Below are positions 1 through 6,919 of a DNA stretch of 10,182 bases, piece by piece. Numbering within the stretch: position 1 is the first letter of the stretch; every line of letters starts with the position of its first letter. Both the position numbers and the translations under genes were made by a program. The notes below the pieces were generated by a model. That model made no database searches and was not told the DNA's origin. It was given only the letters and a program-made list of their open reading frames with translations. The stretch comes from an uncultured Acetatifactor sp. (GTDB lineage Bacteria > Bacillota > Clostridia > Lachnospirales > Lachnospiraceae), in the NCBI GenBank assembly GCA_910586515.1, contig CAJUGL010000088.1, positions 1-10,182 on the forward strand, read 5' to 3'.

Positions 1-49
1 GTTGTTTTTGAAAATTTTGAAAAATTCCCACAGACAGAATCTTTTGGTT

Positions 50-55
50 TATAAT
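50..55 (+). promoter_or_regulatory. Probable -10 element upstream of the sigma-factor operon
   Basis: A perfect TATAAT lies at 50-55. No convincing -35 hexamer sits 16-18 nt upstream (CCCACA at the 17-nt spacing), so the promoter call rests on the -10 box and the AT-rich upstream stretch. If it is used, transcription would start near 62 and leave about 250 nt of leader before the sigma-factor ATG at 312. Confidence 0.45.
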
Positions 56-311
56 GATTAAGGGAGTCGGGTTTGAAATGATTATAGTATTTCCGATCAG
101 GTATGTCAAACTCCCTTTTGGGAATTATGTACCTGGTGTTGAGGGCAATTACCTTACTGTGAGTCCTGAGAGTATCGGAATGAGCAGTATGTGGAACGGT
201 GTCCATGTGATGCCCGGTACGCTGTCAATGGAGATGAAAAAACAGAACGGATAAAAAAGTATGTCACACAGACGCAGAAGGGTTGTCTAATAAAGCAGGA
301 GGTAAAAATCG
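56..311 (+). other. Leader region with a possible 58-codon ORF (78-254)
   Basis: This stretch before the sigma factor holds one candidate short ORF. ATG 78 is preceded by AAGGGAG at 60-66, an 11-nt gap, and the frame stays open to 254. The predicted 58-residue peptide contains VFPIRYVKLPFGNYVPG but matches no family I recognise and has no signal peptide or membrane segment. It could be a real small protein, a leader ORF, or the remnant of an older gene. The strong ribosome-binding site for the sigma factor (AGGAGG, 297-302) lies downstream. I see no riboswitch fold or terminator here. Confidence 0.25.
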
Positions 312-1163
312 ATGAATCAGAAAACCAATGAAGAATTACAGACAATGGCGGAAAAAGCCACGGCAGGGGATAGAGAAGCCCTTGAGGTACTTGTGGCCGG
401 CGTGCAGGACATGGTGTTCAATTTATCCCTGCGGATGCTGGGCACTTTTGCGGACGCGGAGGATGCCACCCAGGACATACTGCTGAAAATGATTACCCAT
501 TTGTCCACTTTTAGAGGGGAAAGCGCATTTACCACATGGGTGTTCCGCATTGCGGTGAATCATCTCAAAAACTATAAAAAACATATGTTTGCCCACGCGG
601 GACTCAGCTTTGCCTGCTATGGAGAGGACATCGAAAACGGAAAAATACAGGATGTGCCGGATGTAACCCAGAATGTGGAAAAGGATATTCTGGCTGAGGA
701 ATTGAAAATGTCCTGTACCAATGTGATGCTGCAGTGTCTTGACACGGAAAGCAGATGCATCTTTATATTGGGTACCATGTTCCAGGTTGACAGCCGTATT
801 GCAGGGGAAATTCTGGAAATAACCCCGGAAGCCTATCGGCAGCGCCTTTCCCGGGTGCGCAGAAAAATGGCTGATTTTCTGGGACAGTATTGCGGAGAAT
901 ACGGCAGCGGCAGATGTCGGTGTAAAGACAGGGTAAACTATGCAATACAAAATCACAGAATAAACCCGCTGCAGCTGTGTTATACCACGGCAGAGGAAGC
1001 CCCTGTGGAGACCATGCTTGCCGTGAAAAATGCCATGGAGCAGCTTGATGACTTATCCATAGAATTCTCGTTCTGTAAGGCCTATCGGTCCACGGGACGC
1101 ACCAAACAACTGATACAGGAACTGTTGAATTCCCCGCAGTTTTCCTTAATCCGAAATTCGTAA
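312..1163 (+). CDS. ECF-type RNA polymerase sigma factor with cysteine-bearing C-terminal extension
   Basis: A 283-residue sigma-70 family protein that would direct RNA polymerase to a specific promoter set. Region 2 covers roughly residues 20-95 and includes DAEDATQD (48-55), the core-binding and -10-recognition helices, and RGESAFTTWVFRIAVN. Region 4, a helix-turn-helix that reads the -35 element, lies at about 143-190 and ends SRVRRKMADFL. ECF factors usually have about 160-200 residues. The extra 90 or so here begin with C194-x7-C202-x-C204 followed by basic residues, a pattern known in some ECF groups with C-terminal extensions. The start is set by AGGAGG at 297-302, 9 nt before the ATG. 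No anti-sigma gene is adjacent; the next gene is DUF2461, 15 nt away. The regulon cannot be read from the sequence, and metal or redox sensing by the cysteines is inference. Confidence 0.9.
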   Translation: MNQKTNEELQTMAEKATAGDREALEVLVAGVQDMVFNLSLRMLGTFADAEDATQDILLKMITHLSTFRGESAFTTWVFRIAVNHLKNYKKHMFAHAGLSFACYGEDIENGKIQDVPDVTQNVEKDILAEELKMSCTNVMLQCLDTESRCIFILGTMFQVDSRIAGEILEITPEAYRQRLSRVRRKMADFLGQYCGEYGSGRCRCKDRVNYAIQNHRINPLQLCYTTAEEAPVETMLAVKNAMEQLDDLSIEFSFCKAYRSTGRTKQLIQELLNSPQFSLIRNS

Positions 1164-1178
1164 AGGAGGCGCCGGAAG

Positions 1179-1859
1179 ATGAATACACAGATCATAATCG
1201 AATACTTATCGGAATTAAGTGCAAACAATAACCGGGAATGGTATCATGCAAACAAGGAGGATTACAAAAAGGCCAACGCTGAATTTGAGGGGCTGCTGCA
1301 GGCCCTGATATGGGAAATCGGAAAGTTTGACAACAGTATTCTGCATAATCGCCCTAAAGACCTTACGTTTAAACTGGTGAGGGACACTCGCTTCAGTCAT
1401 GACAAATCGCCCTATAATGCCGCCTTCCGCGCCCATATTTCCCCGGAGGGAAAGCTGCCTGTTCCGGTGGGATACTATCTGATGATAAAGCCCGGAGGCC
1501 AGTCTTTTCTGGGCGGCGGTCTGTTTGCGGATATGTTTAAGGACGCAACGAAGCGGGTAAGGGATTACCTTGCCGGAAACGGAGAGGAATGGGAAAAGAT
1601 AATCCATGCGCCGGAGTTTGAACAATATTTCACTGTACAGGGAACGGCGCTGAAGAATGTCCCTGCGGGATATGAGAAAGAACATCCCCAGGCACAGTAC
1701 CTGAAATATAAGAGCTGGTATCTGGAATATCCGGTGGAAGATGAAGAACTGGGGGATGGGGAAGCATTTCTCGCAAAGGCGGCAGAGATTTTCCGAATCA
1801 TGAAACCATTCAATGACTATCTGAACAGAGCGCTTGCCGGATTTCAGATGCCTGTCTGA
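1179..1859 (+). CDS. DUF2461 domain-containing protein (TIGR02453-like)
   Basis: A 226-residue soluble protein that fills the usual length of the DUF2461 family. Family hallmarks are visible: an N-terminal NNREWYHANKEDY segment (16-29), the signature RDTRFSHDKSPYN (68-80), and a glycine-rich YYLMIKPGGQSFLGGGLF stretch that leads into the second half. There is no signal peptide or membrane helix, so it should be cytoplasmic. The family's biochemical role is not established and I do not assign one. A strong AAAGGAGG at 1162-1169 overlaps the sigma-factor stop and sits 9 nt before this ATG. The two genes are therefore almost certainly co-transcribed and perhaps translationally coupled. A weak terminator-like hairpin follows the stop codon. 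Confidence 0.9.
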   Translation: MNTQIIIEYLSELSANNNREWYHANKEDYKKANAEFEGLLQALIWEIGKFDNSILHNRPKDLTFKLVRDTRFSHDKSPYNAAFRAHISPEGKLPVPVGYYLMIKPGGQSFLGGGLFADMFKDATKRVRDYLAGNGEEWEKIIHAPEFEQYFTVQGTALKNVPAGYEKEHPQAQYLKYKSWYLEYPVEDEELGDGEAFLAKAAEIFRIMKPFNDYLNRALAGFQMPV

Positions 1860-1875
1860 ACTGTTACACCGCTTT

Positions 1876-1910
1876 AGGAAGAACGAACCGAAAAAAGGCT
1901 TCCTTTTTTG
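1876..1910 (+). terminator. Terminator-like hairpin after the sigma/DUF2461 operon
   Basis: AGGAAG (1876-1881) can pair with CTTCCT (1899-1904), followed directly by a T run to 1909. A competing fold pairs AAAAAAGG (1891-1898) with CCTTTTTT across a 3-nt loop. Both put a stem right before the T tract. The stem is short and AT-rich, so termination is plausible but not strong. Confidence 0.45.
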
Positions 1911-1919
1911 TTTTGGCTG

Positions 1920-1928
1920 TGGTATACT
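1920..1928 (+). promoter_or_regulatory. Extended -10 promoter of the chemoreceptor operon
   Basis: TGGTATACT matches the extended -10 pattern TGnTATAMT, with TATACT at 1923-1928. No good -35 hexamer is present, which is common for extended -10 promoters. It lies just after the upstream terminator-like hairpin and about 110 nt before the GTG start at 2037. Confidence 0.6.
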
Positions 1929-1950
1929 GAAAATCGGAGTCTCCCAATTT

Positions 1951-1979
1951 TTCCCGGAAGGAAGCAGGTCTTCCGGGGA
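1951..1979 (+). promoter_or_regulatory. Leader hairpin upstream of the chemoreceptor gene
   Basis: CCCGGAAG (1953-1960) pairs perfectly with CTTCCGGG (1970-1977) around a 9-nt loop. A T-G and a T-A pair extend the stem outward. It would form near the 5' end of the predicted transcript. No T run follows, so it is not a terminator. It may stabilise the mRNA or bind a regulator. It matches no riboswitch consensus I know. Confidence 0.45.
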
Positions 1980-2036
1980 CAGATTGGAGGGCTTTTCCTG
2001 TGTTTTCAGAGCAAAATCAAAAGGAGTGAGCGTAAC

Positions 2037-4058
2037 GTGAGCGGGAACAATGGGGACTCCCGGGGCAGGGAGATGAAAAGGAGCTTAAACGGCAGGATAT
2101 TGAGGAATACCCTGCTGAACATTTTTGTACTGGTGCTTGTATGCTGCGGAATTATGTGGGCGGCCATGCAGTCATTGGCCAACAACATTCTGCTGGACAG
2201 TTTACAGCCCATGGCCCGTCAGTCGGCCAAGACCGTGGAGGCCAATATCCATATGCTGGCGGACCGGATGATGAACCTGGCGGCAGACCCCCGGATGGCG
2301 GGGGAAGCTGACGGCGGCACAGGGGCAGAGGCGGAAGAGGCGCTTCGTGCCGGCCGGGAGCAGGTGCTGACGGAAGCGGCCGAGATTTATGAATTGTACA
2401 CCATCGGACTCTATGACCGGGAGGGACATCTGGTACAGGGAATCAACACTGCGCCGGAGACGGTTGACAGTGCGTTTTTCTCCCTGCTTCAGGAGACGGA
2501 CAATTTGACGACTGATTCATCTACAAGATTTCAGGACGGACTGGGCATCACCATGGGCATGCCGGTGAAGGCAGGCGGGGAGACTGTTCTGTATGTGGTA
2601 GGCGTCTATAAATACGATACCCTGAATGATGTCATCAGCAGCATTAATCTGGGCAGACACGGTATTGCCTACATGGCGAATCACGGAGGCGATGTAGTGG
2701 GGCATCCGGACCAGAATCTGGTTTTGGAGGGAAAGACCATGGAACAGCTGTGCGGGGGAGATCAGGAGGTTGCCGTCCGGGTGGTCAGCGACGAGACCGG
2801 CGCGGCAGAGTTCTCCGCGGAAGGGGAGACCATGCTTGCAGCCTTTTCCCCCGTTCGAGGAACCCAGTGGTCCCTGGTGATTCAGGTGCCCAAGGCGGAT
2901 TACGGCTCCTATATCAACGGCGCTATTCTGGTGGCGGTGTCTGCAACCTTTGTGGTATTGGTGGTTTCCGTGCTGTTGGTGCTGCGCCTGGCCAGGTCCA
3001 TCTCCCGTCCGGTGAAGAAGATGACGGACCGGATGGTGGCTTTGTCCGACGGGGATCTCCATACGGAAGTGGTCCGGATTCGGTCCGGGGACGAACTGGA
3101 AGTGCTTACCCGCACATTGGGGGATACCGTGGAAAGCGTCAACCGTTACATATCGGATATTCAGCGGGTATTGACCCAGGTGGCGGAGGGAAATCTGCAG
3201 GTGGCGCCCCAGGTGGAGTACAAGGGAGACTTTATGCAGATTCAGGGAAGCCTCGGCACCATTCTCCGTTCCCTGAACGACACCATTCTGGGCTTCCGCT
3301 CTGCCGCTGACCGTCTGGCGGAAATGGCAGAGGAGCTGAACGGCCAGTCCGGGCAGCTGCATCGGGCGTCCATGGAACAGACCCGGTCCACGGAGGAACT
3401 GGTGGATGAGGTGTCCCATGTGAAGGAGAGTCTGGCAAGTGTGACGGAGAGCAGCAGTCAGACACGGAGGAAAACGGAGGAAATCTCCCAGTGCATCCAG
3501 GAGGCGAACGCACGTATGGACGCGCTCTCCCAGGCCATGGACGATATCAGCGGCAACACCCGGAAGATTACCAAGATTGCAAAAGATATTGAAGATATTG
3601 CGTTCCAGACAGGCATTCTGGCGCTCAACGCATCCGTGGAGGCAGCCCGGGCCGGAAGTGCGGGGAAGGGCTTTGCCGTGGTGGCGGAGGAAGTCCGGCA
3701 GCTGGCATCCAGGAGCAGCGAGTCTGCCAAAAGCGCGGCGCAGATGGTGGGCAGTACCAAAACCATCATTGAGAACGGCGTGGAACTCACAGGAGCGGCA
3801 GCCAGTTCTTTTCGGGAGATATCTGCCGTCTCCGCCCAGATCAGCGATATTACGGATCAACTGGTGACGGCGGTTCAGGGACAGGAGAGCGCATTGGTAA
3901 TCATGGAGGAGCGGATCGGAACGATTTCGGGCATTGCGGAGAAAAATCTGCAGAATGCCGTGGGTACGGAGCAATCCAGTTCGGTTCTGGCCAGAGAGGC
4001 GGAGGCTCTTCAGGACCAGGTGAAGCGATTTGTGGTGAAGGAGGGAAGGCGCAGATGA
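2037..4058 (+). CDS. Methyl-accepting chemotaxis protein, dCache sensor type
   Basis: A 673-residue transmembrane chemoreceptor that would pass an extracellular signal to the CheA/CheW kinase array. In order it has a short basic N-terminus, TM1 (about 25-44), an extracellular dCache-like ligand domain (about 45-292), TM2 (about 296-317), a HAMP domain, a second HAMP-like helical segment (VAEGNLQV) and a cytoplasmic signalling coiled coil. The hairpin tip is canonical: ALNASVEAARAG at 529-540, then GKGFAVVAEEVRQLASRSSESA. No C-terminal CheR-docking pentapeptide is present; the protein ends VVKEGRRR. The start is GTG 2037, because AAAAGGAG (2019-2026) stands 10 nt upstream. The longer reading from 1908 would begin inside the promoter. 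ATG 2073 is an alternative, but its purine-rich site touches the codon. The ligand is unknown. The next gene overlaps the stop, which suggests a joint function. Confidence 0.92.
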   Translation: MSGNNGDSRGREMKRSLNGRILRNTLLNIFVLVLVCCGIMWAAMQSLANNILLDSLQPMARQSAKTVEANIHMLADRMMNLAADPRMAGEADGGTGAEAEEALRAGREQVLTEAAEIYELYTIGLYDREGHLVQGINTAPETVDSAFFSLLQETDNLTTDSSTRFQDGLGITMGMPVKAGGETVLYVVGVYKYDTLNDVISSINLGRHGIAYMANHGGDVVGHPDQNLVLEGKTMEQLCGGDQEVAVRVVSDETGAAEFSAEGETMLAAFSPVRGTQWSLVIQVPKADYGSYINGAILVAVSATFVVLVVSVLLVLRLARSISRPVKKMTDRMVALSDGDLHTEVVRIRSGDELEVLTRTLGDTVESVNRYISDIQRVLTQVAEGNLQVAPQVEYKGDFMQIQGSLGTILRSLNDTILGFRSAADRLAEMAEELNGQSGQLHRASMEQTRSTEELVDEVSHVKESLASVTESSSQTRRKTEEISQCIQEANARMDALSQAMDDISGNTRKITKIAKDIEDIAFQTGILALNASVEAARAGSAGKGFAVVAEEVRQLASRSSESAKSAAQMVGSTKTIIENGVELTGAAASSFREISAVSAQISDITDQLVTAVQGQESALVIMEERIGTISGIAEKNLQNAVGTEQSSSVLAREAEALQDQVKRFVVKEGRRR

Positions 4059-4498
4059 AAAGGATAGCAGGTATTGTACTGGCCCTGGTTGTCATGGGAT
4101 TTCTGACGGCCTGCGGCAGCGGCCAGGCAGGGCTTCAGGACGGCTACTACACTGCCCAGGCTGCCGAGTACAGCCATGGATGGAGAGAATATATCACCAT
4201 TATGGTGAAGGACGGAAGCATTGTCTCCGTGGAGTACAATGCGGAGAATGACAGCGGATTTATTAAGAGCTGGGATACCGCCTACATGCAGTCCATGTTG
4301 GAGGTGACGGGCACCTACCCCAACCAGTACACCCGCTTTTACGCGGGACAGCTTCTGGAAAAACAGGGGGAGGGTGAGATCGATGCCCTCACCGGGGCTA
4401 CTTCCTCCTACGGCTCGTTTCAGAAGCTGATGGCTGCGGTGATGGACCAGGCCGAAAAAGGAGATTCCAGTATCGTGTTTGTGGACACCGGACATTGA
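4055..4498 (+). CDS. FMN-binding domain lipoprotein
   Basis: A 147-residue predicted lipoprotein. A hydrophobic signal (residues 4-19) ends in the lipobox LTAC with lipidation at C20, so the mature protein should be anchored on the outer face of the membrane. The rest resembles a single FMN_bind domain (as in RnfG/NqrC and pheromone-precursor lipoproteins). Its key motif is DALTGATSS (110-118), which fits the Dxx(S/T)GAT consensus where the flavin transferase ApbE attaches FMN to the threonine, here T116. Family knowledge points to extracytoplasmic electron transfer; the partner is not visible. AAGGAGGG (4038-4045) lies 9 nt upstream, and the ATG overlaps the chemoreceptor TGA (ATGA), so the two are tightly coupled. 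No apbE gene is in the window. Confidence 0.85.
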   Translation: MKRIAGIVLALVVMGFLTACGSGQAGLQDGYYTAQAAEYSHGWREYITIMVKDGSIVSVEYNAENDSGFIKSWDTAYMQSMLEVTGTYPNQYTRFYAGQLLEKQGEGEIDALTGATSSYGSFQKLMAAVMDQAEKGDSSIVFVDTGH

Positions 4499-4528
4499 GC
4501 GGGGGCGTATTTTCCAGAGATCTCCTAT

Positions 4529-4557
4529 TTCAAAACATATGTTCTGTATGCTATGAT
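4529..4557 (+). promoter_or_regulatory. Promoter of the small SOS-type gene
   Basis: TTCAAA (4529-4534) and TATGAT (4552-4557) are separated by 17 nt. TG at 4549-4550 makes the -10 an extended one (TGCTATGAT). Transcription would start near 4564, which rules out ATG 4553 as the start codon and favours TTG 4592. Confidence 0.6.
4532..4545 (+). promoter_or_regulatory. LexA/DinR-like box in the small-gene promoter
   Basis: AAAACATATGTTCT compares with the Bacillus/Clostridium SOS box CGAACRNRYGTTYC. The AAC-ATAT-GTTC core is intact, with mismatches only at the outer CG and the last base. It overlaps the -35 and the spacer, where a repressor would block RNA polymerase. A similar box sits in the polymerase promoter facing it. 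Confidence 0.55.
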
Positions 4558-4591
4558 AGAGGCAACATCCATGACAGAGGAGGTGTTGATC

Positions 4592-4864
4592 TTGGAAAGC
4601 ATACTGTGTGTCAATATTCCGGTGCAGATGATTTCCTGTACCGATACCGACGGAAAAATTACGCCCATGAGATTCCGGTTCCGTGATAAAACAGGGGAAC
4701 TGGTTACCGTTACCATAGAGAAAGTGCTGTCCGAAGACCAGGACAGGAATCGGGTGGGAGTGAATTTTTCCTGTGCAGCCGTGGTTTCCGGCGCCAGGAG
4801 AACATTCACTCTCTGGTATAATTACTTTGCCCACGAATGGCATCTGTCCCGTCTTCATGTCTGA
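4592..4864 (+). CDS. Small uncharacterised protein, probably SOS-regulated
   Basis: Ninety residues from TTG 4592, chosen because AGAGGAGG (4576-4583) lies 8 nt before it and because the promoter overlaps the more upstream ATG at 4553. ATG 4571 would be nearly leaderless. The sequence begins MESILCVNIPVQMISCTDTDG and alternates short hydrophobic and charged runs, ending FTLWYNYFAHEWHLSRLHV. This suggests a compact beta-rich cytoplasmic protein with no signal peptide or membrane helix. I recall similar short hypothetical proteins near Y-family polymerases in Lachnospiraceae but cannot name a family, and I assign no function. Its 3' end overlaps the convergent YolD-like gene by 59 nt. A role in the DNA-damage response is inferred from the LexA-like box and the neighbours only. 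Confidence 0.6.
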   Translation: MESILCVNIPVQMISCTDTDGKITPMRFRFRDKTGELVTVTIEKVLSEDQDRNRVGVNFSCAAVVSGARRTFTLWYNYFAHEWHLSRLHV

Positions 4865-5297
4865 ATTCCGTATCCCCGAACAGCTCTCCCTTGATGGAAA
4901 ACAGATATTCCATGGGGAGGGCTGTTCCGTCCGTAAAAACAATCTGCCCAGTGGATTCGTCTATGTTTTTGATCCTGCCCCGGAGAGAGGCATAGGTTCC
5001 GCCTGTCTTTTTCTCATCCGGCTGAAAATAGGAAATCTCGCATTCCGGCCGCAGGGCCAGATGTTCCCGAATCATGAGAAGCTGTTGGTTCAGCTGCGCC
5101 TTTCTGTCCTCGTCCAGTTCCGCAAAGCTGTCTGTCAGCCGGGCGGTTTCCTGTATGGCCGCTTCATGTCCGGTAAGGGCGGCAAAGGGCATAAACTGCG
5201 CTGCCCGGTTCATTGGCGGCATCCGGGGATGGTTTTTGGATACATGGTGAGGCAGATGGATGATATCGTCATATTTGTGACTGTTTTGTGTGTTCAT
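4806..5297 (-). CDS. YolD-like family protein
   Basis: A 163-residue protein of the YolD-like family (PF08863 type), which in Firmicutes is usually encoded beside a UvrX/YqjW-type Y-family polymerase, as it is here. The conserved front is MNRAAQFMPFAALTG (29-43), followed by a helical segment rich in E, D and Q (ETARLTDSFAELDEDRK). A beta-rich half follows (GGTYASLRGRIKNIDESTG) and ends near FSIKGELFG. The last 20 or so residues look like run-on and overlap the convergent small gene. The start is firm: GGAGG (5311-5307) lies 9 nt upstream, and the ATG overlaps the polymerase TGA (ATGA, 5297-5294). It probably assists or regulates the polymerase; its molecular action is not established. Confidence 0.88.
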   Translation of the reverse strand: MNTQNSHKYDDIIHLPHHVSKNHPRMPPMNRAAQFMPFAALTGHEAAIQETARLTDSFAELDEDRKAQLNQQLLMIREHLALRPECEISYFQPDEKKTGGTYASLRGRIKNIDESTGQIVFTDGTALPMEYLFSIKGELFGDTEFRHEDGTDAIRGQSNYTRE

Positions 5298-6817
5298 GCC
5301 TTATGTCCTCCAATCTGATGATTGCGCTCTATGGCCGTGGCTCCTTCCTGCAGGTTCATGCCTTTGAGAATGGCGTTTTTCCCGAATTTCTTTTTGATGG
5401 ACAGCATGGCTTCCTGGAGCTTTCTTTCTCTGGAAAGTCTTTCCTCTTCTTCCTTTCGTTCCCTTTCCAAAGCGGCATAGTCCGTAAACAGGTCCAATTG
5501 CTCAAACTGTTCTTTGGCTGCCGCCTGGGTCTCGTCCACCAGATGGTTTGCAGCAATCGTCACACGTCGGATCAGCAGCCCCGGGTCAACGATCCGGTCA
5601 TACAGCTCCATGACGGCATCCGTTATAATCCGGGTGGAGGAAGTCTGCCGCTTCAGATTGGCGCTTCCGTTGGCGTGTTTCGGGACTTTTCTCCCATAGT
5701 GGTCTGTGATGATCTGCCCCTTGTAGTTTTTTCGGATTTCCGGATTGGTAAGGTTGTCGATGTCATAGCCGATGGTGAGAACCATCTGGTCCGTTACCAG
5801 TTTCTTTTCCACCAGATCAAGGACAAGGAGGTCTGTCATTTCCCGTACAATCAGCTTTCCCTTTTCGGCATCGTAGGGACAATGCAGAACCTGGCCGGAG
5901 CTGACGCTGTTGGTCTTCGGTTTATAGGCTTTGATCTGGGCAATGGTAGCAGGCTCCCATCCCCAGGCGTGGTCAATCAGAAGCTCCGCGTTGACACCGA
6001 ACATCTGATACAGAAGCTCCTCATTGTGGTAATCCCTGTCCGAACCCACAGAGCAGCGCGCAATATCCCCCATGGTGAAAAGCCCGGCGGATTCCAGTTT
6101 TTTCCGGTATCCGTGGCCCACTCTCCAGAAATCGGTGAGAGGCCGGTGGTCCCACAGCAGCCTCCGGTAACTCATTTCGTCCAACTGGGCGATGCGGACT
6201 CCATGGCTGTCGGGCTCTACATGCTTTGCCACAATATCCATTGCAACCTTGCACAGATACAGATTGGTGCCGATGCCGGCGGTGGCTGTGATTCCCGTGC
6301 TGTCAAGAACATCCCGGATAATCCTGGAGGCCAGTTCCCTGGGCGTCATGGCATAGGTTTTCAGATAATGGGTCACATCCATGAACACTTCGTCAATGGA
6401 GTATACATGGATGTCTTCAGGGGCAATGTATTTTAGATAAATATTGTAAACAATGGTGCTGTATTCCAGATAAAAGGCCATTCTGGGAGGCGCTATGATA
6501 TAGGAAAGCTCCAGTTCCGGATGGGCAGCAAGCTCTGTGGCGGAGTAGGAAGAACCCGTAAACTGCCTGCCGGGCGCTTTGCTTTTCCGTTCAAGATTCA
6601 CTTCCCTTACCCGCTGCACCACTTCAAACAGCCTGGCCCGCCCGTGGATGCCGTAGCTTTTCAGGGAGGGCGACACCGCCAGACAGATGGTTTTCTCCGT
6701 CCTTTGGCTGTCTGCAACCACAAGATTTGTGGTGAGAGGATTTAACTGCCGTTCCGTGCATTCCACGGAAGCATAAAAGGATTTCAGGTCAATTGCAATA
6801 TAAGTAGGGCTGTCCAT
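5294..6817 (-). CDS. Y-family DNA polymerase (UmuC/DinB superfamily, UvrX/YqjW-like)
   Basis: A 507-residue translesion polymerase that would extend primers past damaged template bases at low fidelity. Palm-domain residues are intact: D10 in YIAIDLKSFYASVE, where Y15 aligns with the ribonucleotide-excluding steric gate, and D142-E143 in YSIDEVFMD. The thumb and little-finger domains follow to about 410. Next come a beta-clamp-binding pentapeptide QLDLF (440-444), a charged coiled-coil (ALERERKEEEERLSRERK) and a C-terminus ending QIGGHKA, a pattern I associate with Gram-positive UvrX-type polymerases. The ATG has AGGAGG (6830-6825) 7 nt upstream. It is first in an operon with the YolD-like gene, with stop and start overlapping. 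The promoter carries a LexA-like box. A 123-bp partial copy of this gene lies at 7591-7713. Confidence 0.93.
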   Translation of the reverse strand: MDSPTYIAIDLKSFYASVECTERQLNPLTTNLVVADSQRTEKTICLAVSPSLKSYGIHGRARLFEVVQRVREVNLERKSKAPGRQFTGSSYSATELAAHPELELSYIIAPPRMAFYLEYSTIVYNIYLKYIAPEDIHVYSIDEVFMDVTHYLKTYAMTPRELASRIIRDVLDSTGITATAGIGTNLYLCKVAMDIVAKHVEPDSHGVRIAQLDEMSYRRLLWDHRPLTDFWRVGHGYRKKLESAGLFTMGDIARCSVGSDRDYHNEELLYQMFGVNAELLIDHAWGWEPATIAQIKAYKPKTNSVSSGQVLHCPYDAEKGKLIVREMTDLLVLDLVEKKLVTDQMVLTIGYDIDNLTNPEIRKNYKGQIITDHYGRKVPKHANGSANLKRQTSSTRIITDAVMELYDRIVDPGLLIRRVTIAANHLVDETQAAAKEQFEQLDLFTDYAALERERKEEEERLSRERKLQEAMLSIKKKFGKNAILKGMNLQEGATAIERNHQIGGHKA

Positions 6818-6840
6818 GGGTGTTCCTCCTAATACAGTTG

Positions 6841-6905
6841 CTGCGCGATTTTATGATTTGCGGCGCAGACGCCTTTTATCGGAAGTGAAGGGCATGCTTC
6901 CGATA
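6841..6905 (-). promoter_or_regulatory. Two hairpins in the polymerase mRNA leader
   Basis: The leader between the promoter and the polymerase ATG can form two stems. TATCGGAAG (6877-6885) pairs with CTTCCGATA (6897-6905), 9 perfect base pairs with an 11-nt loop. CTGCGC (6841-6846) pairs with GCGCAG (6863-6868). Neither is followed by a T run on either strand, so they are not terminators. They may affect mRNA stability or translation; no known riboswitch is recognised. Confidence 0.45.
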
Positions 6906-6919
6906 GGGTTCATTATTTT

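Noticed and set aside
10..28. CodY-like box AATTTTGAAAAATT
   Set aside because: It has several mismatches to AATTTTCWGAAAATT in an A/T-rich stretch where such near-matches occur by chance.
1935..2036. Riboswitch (for example c-di-GMP) in the chemoreceptor leader
   Set aside because: The leader has only one simple stem and lacks the conserved cores of the classes I can recall.
1834..2040. 68-codon + strand frame after DUF2461
   Set aside because: It begins inside the DUF2461 gene, crosses the terminator-like hairpin and the chemoreceptor promoter, and has no ribosome site.
2517..3974. 485-codon open frame on the - strand
   Set aside because: It lies wholly antisense to the chemoreceptor, whose domains are unmistakable. 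It is rich in H, R and L as expected for a shadow of GC-rich coding DNA and has no ribosome site.
4010..4942. 310-codon open frame on the - strand
   Set aside because: It is antisense to the lipoprotein and the small gene and overlaps two well-supported starts. No domain or ribosome site is visible.
5288..6436. 382-codon open frame on the + strand
   Set aside because: It is antisense to the Y-family polymerase, which has intact catalytic motifs and a good start. The antisense product shows no recognisable domain.
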